From: Phoronis ovalis
Lineage: Eukaryota > Phoronida > Phoronidae
Reading direction: 5' to 3'
Assembly: GCA_028565635.1 (NCBI GenBank)
Contig: JAOXYB010022125.1
Location: 1-17,005, forward strand
DNA: 17,005 nt
Part shown: piece by piece, positions 15,901-17,005 of the stretch
How positions within the stretch are numbered: position 1 is the first letter of the stretch
Layout of the letters: each line of letters begins with the position of its first letter
Program-made: the position numbers and the translations under genes
Notes under the pieces: model-generated
Databases searched by the model: none
What the model was told of the DNA's origin: nothing
The model's input: only the letters and a program-made list of their open reading frames with translations

Positions 15901-17005
15901 ATTATTAATTAGTAGAGCTAGAACTTTTAATAAGATTTATGACTGAATTTTCACGAAACGAGGAGTTGGCATAACACAGTCTTCTGATATCATAAAAGCA
16001 ATTGCAGGTTTGGTTTAAAATTGTAAATTTTATACTAATGGCAGAAATACCCACAACATTTCCAATGATTTTTTTATGTATATATTTGTAAATATCTACT
16101 GGTAGCATGAACTGGAAATAATAACATTATAAATTGTATTAGATGTCTAACATCAATGCAAAAACCAAACGGGTATTGAAAAAAATTATTACAATTGGAA
16201 CCTCAGGATTTGATATCTTTTTTATCTAGAATTATTGTGTTCAACCCCCGGTCTCCGCATTCCGACAAAAAGGCTTAGCACATGACAGTTATGAATTTTT
16301 AAAATGACCCCTAAGTGTTGATTTTTCAATAATTTATTACCCCTATTTTCGCGTTTTTGTATTATTTTTAGTATGAATCAGGTCATGATTCCCTGGATTT
16401 TATACCCTATGTATGATTTTCAAGGAGTCCTTTACTAATATCTACCCTTTTCCAAGTTTCGAGGACTGACTTAATTTTTAAAAATAATCCCTGTTTTCTG
16501 CGAATTTCATAATGATCATGCAGTCCCATATCAGGTAAAAAGGAGATCTGGGATTTGAATTAGGCTGCAAACATACCTTGTAAGCACATAAATGACACAT
16601 GGATATAGTCCCTGTATCTGTCACAGGGTTGCACGTTTTGTCGTTCAACAGTCACTGAACATGAGTTCTGTCCAGCGCATTTCGCAGTGAATTGTAGAAG
16701 TAGCGAACTCGCACAGTTCGCATTTGTTGTATTAGGAATGATACCAGGACAATATGTGTTATCTTGACTGCTTATTGTTGCGCTGATGAAATAAATTTGA
16801 TCTTGTGGATCTTGGCAAGTTAGATTCATGGTATGTACATTGTTTGGGTCAATGCACCTATATTCCTCATGTACTATACCTAAAAATACATAAGTAACAC
16901 TTGATTAAACAGCATCCTGCTTTGACACTTCCCTAGTGAAAATTTTAAGTGGGATCCCGGTCGGGATCCCACCGGGATCCCGGTGGGATAACACCGGGAT
17001 TCTGA
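12501..17005 (-). CDS. Gene B: SUEL-CUB-TM receptor, 3' part (5' end outside window)
   Basis: Five exons are visible: 16879-16577, 15447-15094, 14390-14226, 13652-13568 and 12987-12501, ending at TGA. All junctions are GT-AG and frame-preserving, giving 463 complete residues plus a partial one. Layout: one SUEL-like domain, one CUB domain, a short Asn/Gly-rich stalk, a transmembrane helix and a 162-residue cytoplasmic tail. The first visible exon starts in phase 1, so coding exons, including the signal peptide, must lie beyond 17005. By analogy with gene A more lectin domains are likely there. Shared exon order, phases and tail motif HIYETIPY mark it as a tandem paralogue of gene A. A cell-surface lectin-type receptor is an inference from domains. 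Confidence 0.83.
12988..13567 (-). other. Gene B intron, membrane helix to tail
   Basis: 580 nt, phase 2, the positional equivalent of gene A intron 10. The 73-codon frame at 13270-13491 shows no domain. Nothing else seen. Confidence 0.7.
13568..13652 (-). CDS. Gene B exon: transmembrane helix
   Basis: 85 nt, phase 1 to phase 2, acceptor ATTTCAG and donor GTAAGG. It encodes IIIIVTVAAVVTV then IIIIIVVVLLVL and RS-R, about 26 aliphatic residues followed by Arg at the exon junction. This is a single-pass helix with the next exon cytoplasmic. Position, phase and size match gene A exon 10, but the residues have diverged and the small-residue patch is absent. Confidence 0.83.
13653..14225 (-). other. 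Gene B intron, stalk to membrane helix
   Basis: 573 nt, phase 1. Two overlapping plus-strand open frames at 13703-13971 have no recognisable content. A short GGAT run lies near 14047. Confidence 0.7.
14226..14390 (-). CDS. Gene B exon: short Asn/Gly-rich stalk
   Basis: 165 nt, phase 1 to phase 1, acceptor CTAACTAG and donor GTAAGT. The start, DYGTINVNCQ, mirrors GEGRIKIKC in gene A, including the lone Cys. The rest is a low-complexity stalk (GGGNGNNNNN, then Met-Gln-Pro-Pro and NGGNSQ) ending NLTNQT before the membrane. At 55 residues it is about one fifth of gene A's stalk and lacks the Thr expansion, though it occupies the same position and phase. Confidence rests on frame continuity and good splice sites. 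Confidence 0.75.
14391..15093 (-). other. Gene B intron, CUB to stalk
   Basis: 703 nt, phase 1, AT-rich, with a poly-A run near 14506. No extra exon or recognisable element seen. Confidence 0.7.
15094..15447 (-). CDS. Gene B exon: CUB domain
   Basis: 354 nt (118 codons), phase 1 to phase 1, acceptor ATTTTAG and donor GTAAGT. It begins VETFNICES and shows YILSPQYPRT (the SPxYP strand), DCECML, FRFTVLEFSLGSC, TEYVELLHN, PYCNT and RGFWVEFY. All are CUB landmarks. As in gene A, the second cysteine is followed by another cysteine instead of Trp (Cys-Glu-Cys), so this is a shared trait of the pair. Sequons NVS and NVT are present. Overlapping plus-strand frames are shadows. Confidence 0.86.
15448..16576 (-). 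other. Gene B intron, lectin to CUB
   Basis: 1129 nt, phase 1, the longest intron in the window. I searched for another lectin half-domain and saw none. The part at about 16230-16555 alternates C-rich and T-rich phrases (CCCC-TATTTT and TAATCCCTGTTTT types) that may be decayed repeat. Confidence 0.6.
16577..16879 (-). CDS. Gene B exon: complete SUEL-like lectin domain
   Basis: 303 nt, phase 1 to phase 1, acceptor TTTTTAG and donor GTATGT. Translation landmarks: YRCIDP, MNLTCQD, IYFISATISSQD at the I-x-I-x-A-x-Y-G-R position, then cysteines in NANC, AKC, NSC and QPCDRY, ending DYIHVSFMC, the SUEL last strand. QPC resembles the DPC motif but with Gln. Unlike gene A, the whole domain is in one exon, so the intron within it was either lost here or gained in gene A. 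Sequons NLT and NTT are present. Confidence 0.82.
16949..17005. repeat. GC-rich nested palindromic repeat on GGGATCCC, cut by window edge
   Basis: Three complete GGGATCCC octamers plus two partial GGGAT copies, separated by GGTC, ACC and GGT-type spacers. GTGGGATCCCG and CGGGATCCCAC (16949-16959 and 16962-16972) form an 11-bp hairpin with a 2-base spacer, and ACCGGGATCCCGGT (16971-16984) is a perfect 14-bp palindrome. It is sharply GC-rich against the AT-rich intron and continues past the end of the window. Confidence 0.9.

Overview
This is an AT-rich (about two thirds A+T by eye) animal nuclear window. Its genes are spliced, on the minus strand, with GT-AG introns of roughly 0.2-1.1 kb. SUEL/rhamnose-binding-lectin and CUB domains on single-pass membrane proteins, together with short degenerate repeats, suggest a non-vertebrate metazoan. 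A marine lophotrochozoan such as a mollusc is plausible, but the sequence alone does not settle the species.

Two paralogous receptor genes lie head to tail on the minus strand. Gene A (10762 down to 2702) appears complete. Its 11 exons join in frame into a 980-residue protein: signal peptide, three SUEL lectin-like domains, one CUB domain, a Thr/Pro-rich mucin-like stalk, one transmembrane helix and a 220-residue tyrosine-rich cytoplasmic tail. Gene B (from beyond 17005 down to 12501) is seen only in its 3' part: one SUEL domain, one CUB domain, a short Asn/Gly-rich stalk, one transmembrane helix and a 160-residue tyrosine- and proline-rich tail. From the CUB exon onward both genes have the same exon order and intron phases (1, 1, 1, 2). 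They also share the cytoplasmic motif HIYETIPY(D/E)xLP, a YL(E/Q)LY motif, and an unusual CUB cysteine pattern. Tandem duplication is the simple explanation.

Region by region: 1-2440 is intergenic or 3'-flanking DNA with a compound microsatellite and a TGACCT-rich decayed repeat. 2447-10762 is gene A. Its introns carry a 34-bp perfect palindrome, a GAT microsatellite and a 51-bp-period degenerate tandem repeat. 10763-12500 is the intergenic spacer, with an inverted repeat just upstream of gene A's start codon and a repeat-derived block near 11.6-12.0 kb. 12501-17005 is the 3' half of gene B. The right edge enters a GC-rich nested palindromic repeat built on GGGATCCC.

The main point of interest is the receptor pair. 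The lectin/CUB ectodomains lack the textbook rhamnose-binding motifs. The tails carry ITAM-spaced tyrosines (gene A) and YxxM plus SH3-ligand motifs (gene B). By inference this is a small family of lectin-type signalling receptors in which stalk and tail have diverged while one tyrosine motif has been held constant. No signalling function is shown by the sequence itself. All gene models are hand-spliced predictions.
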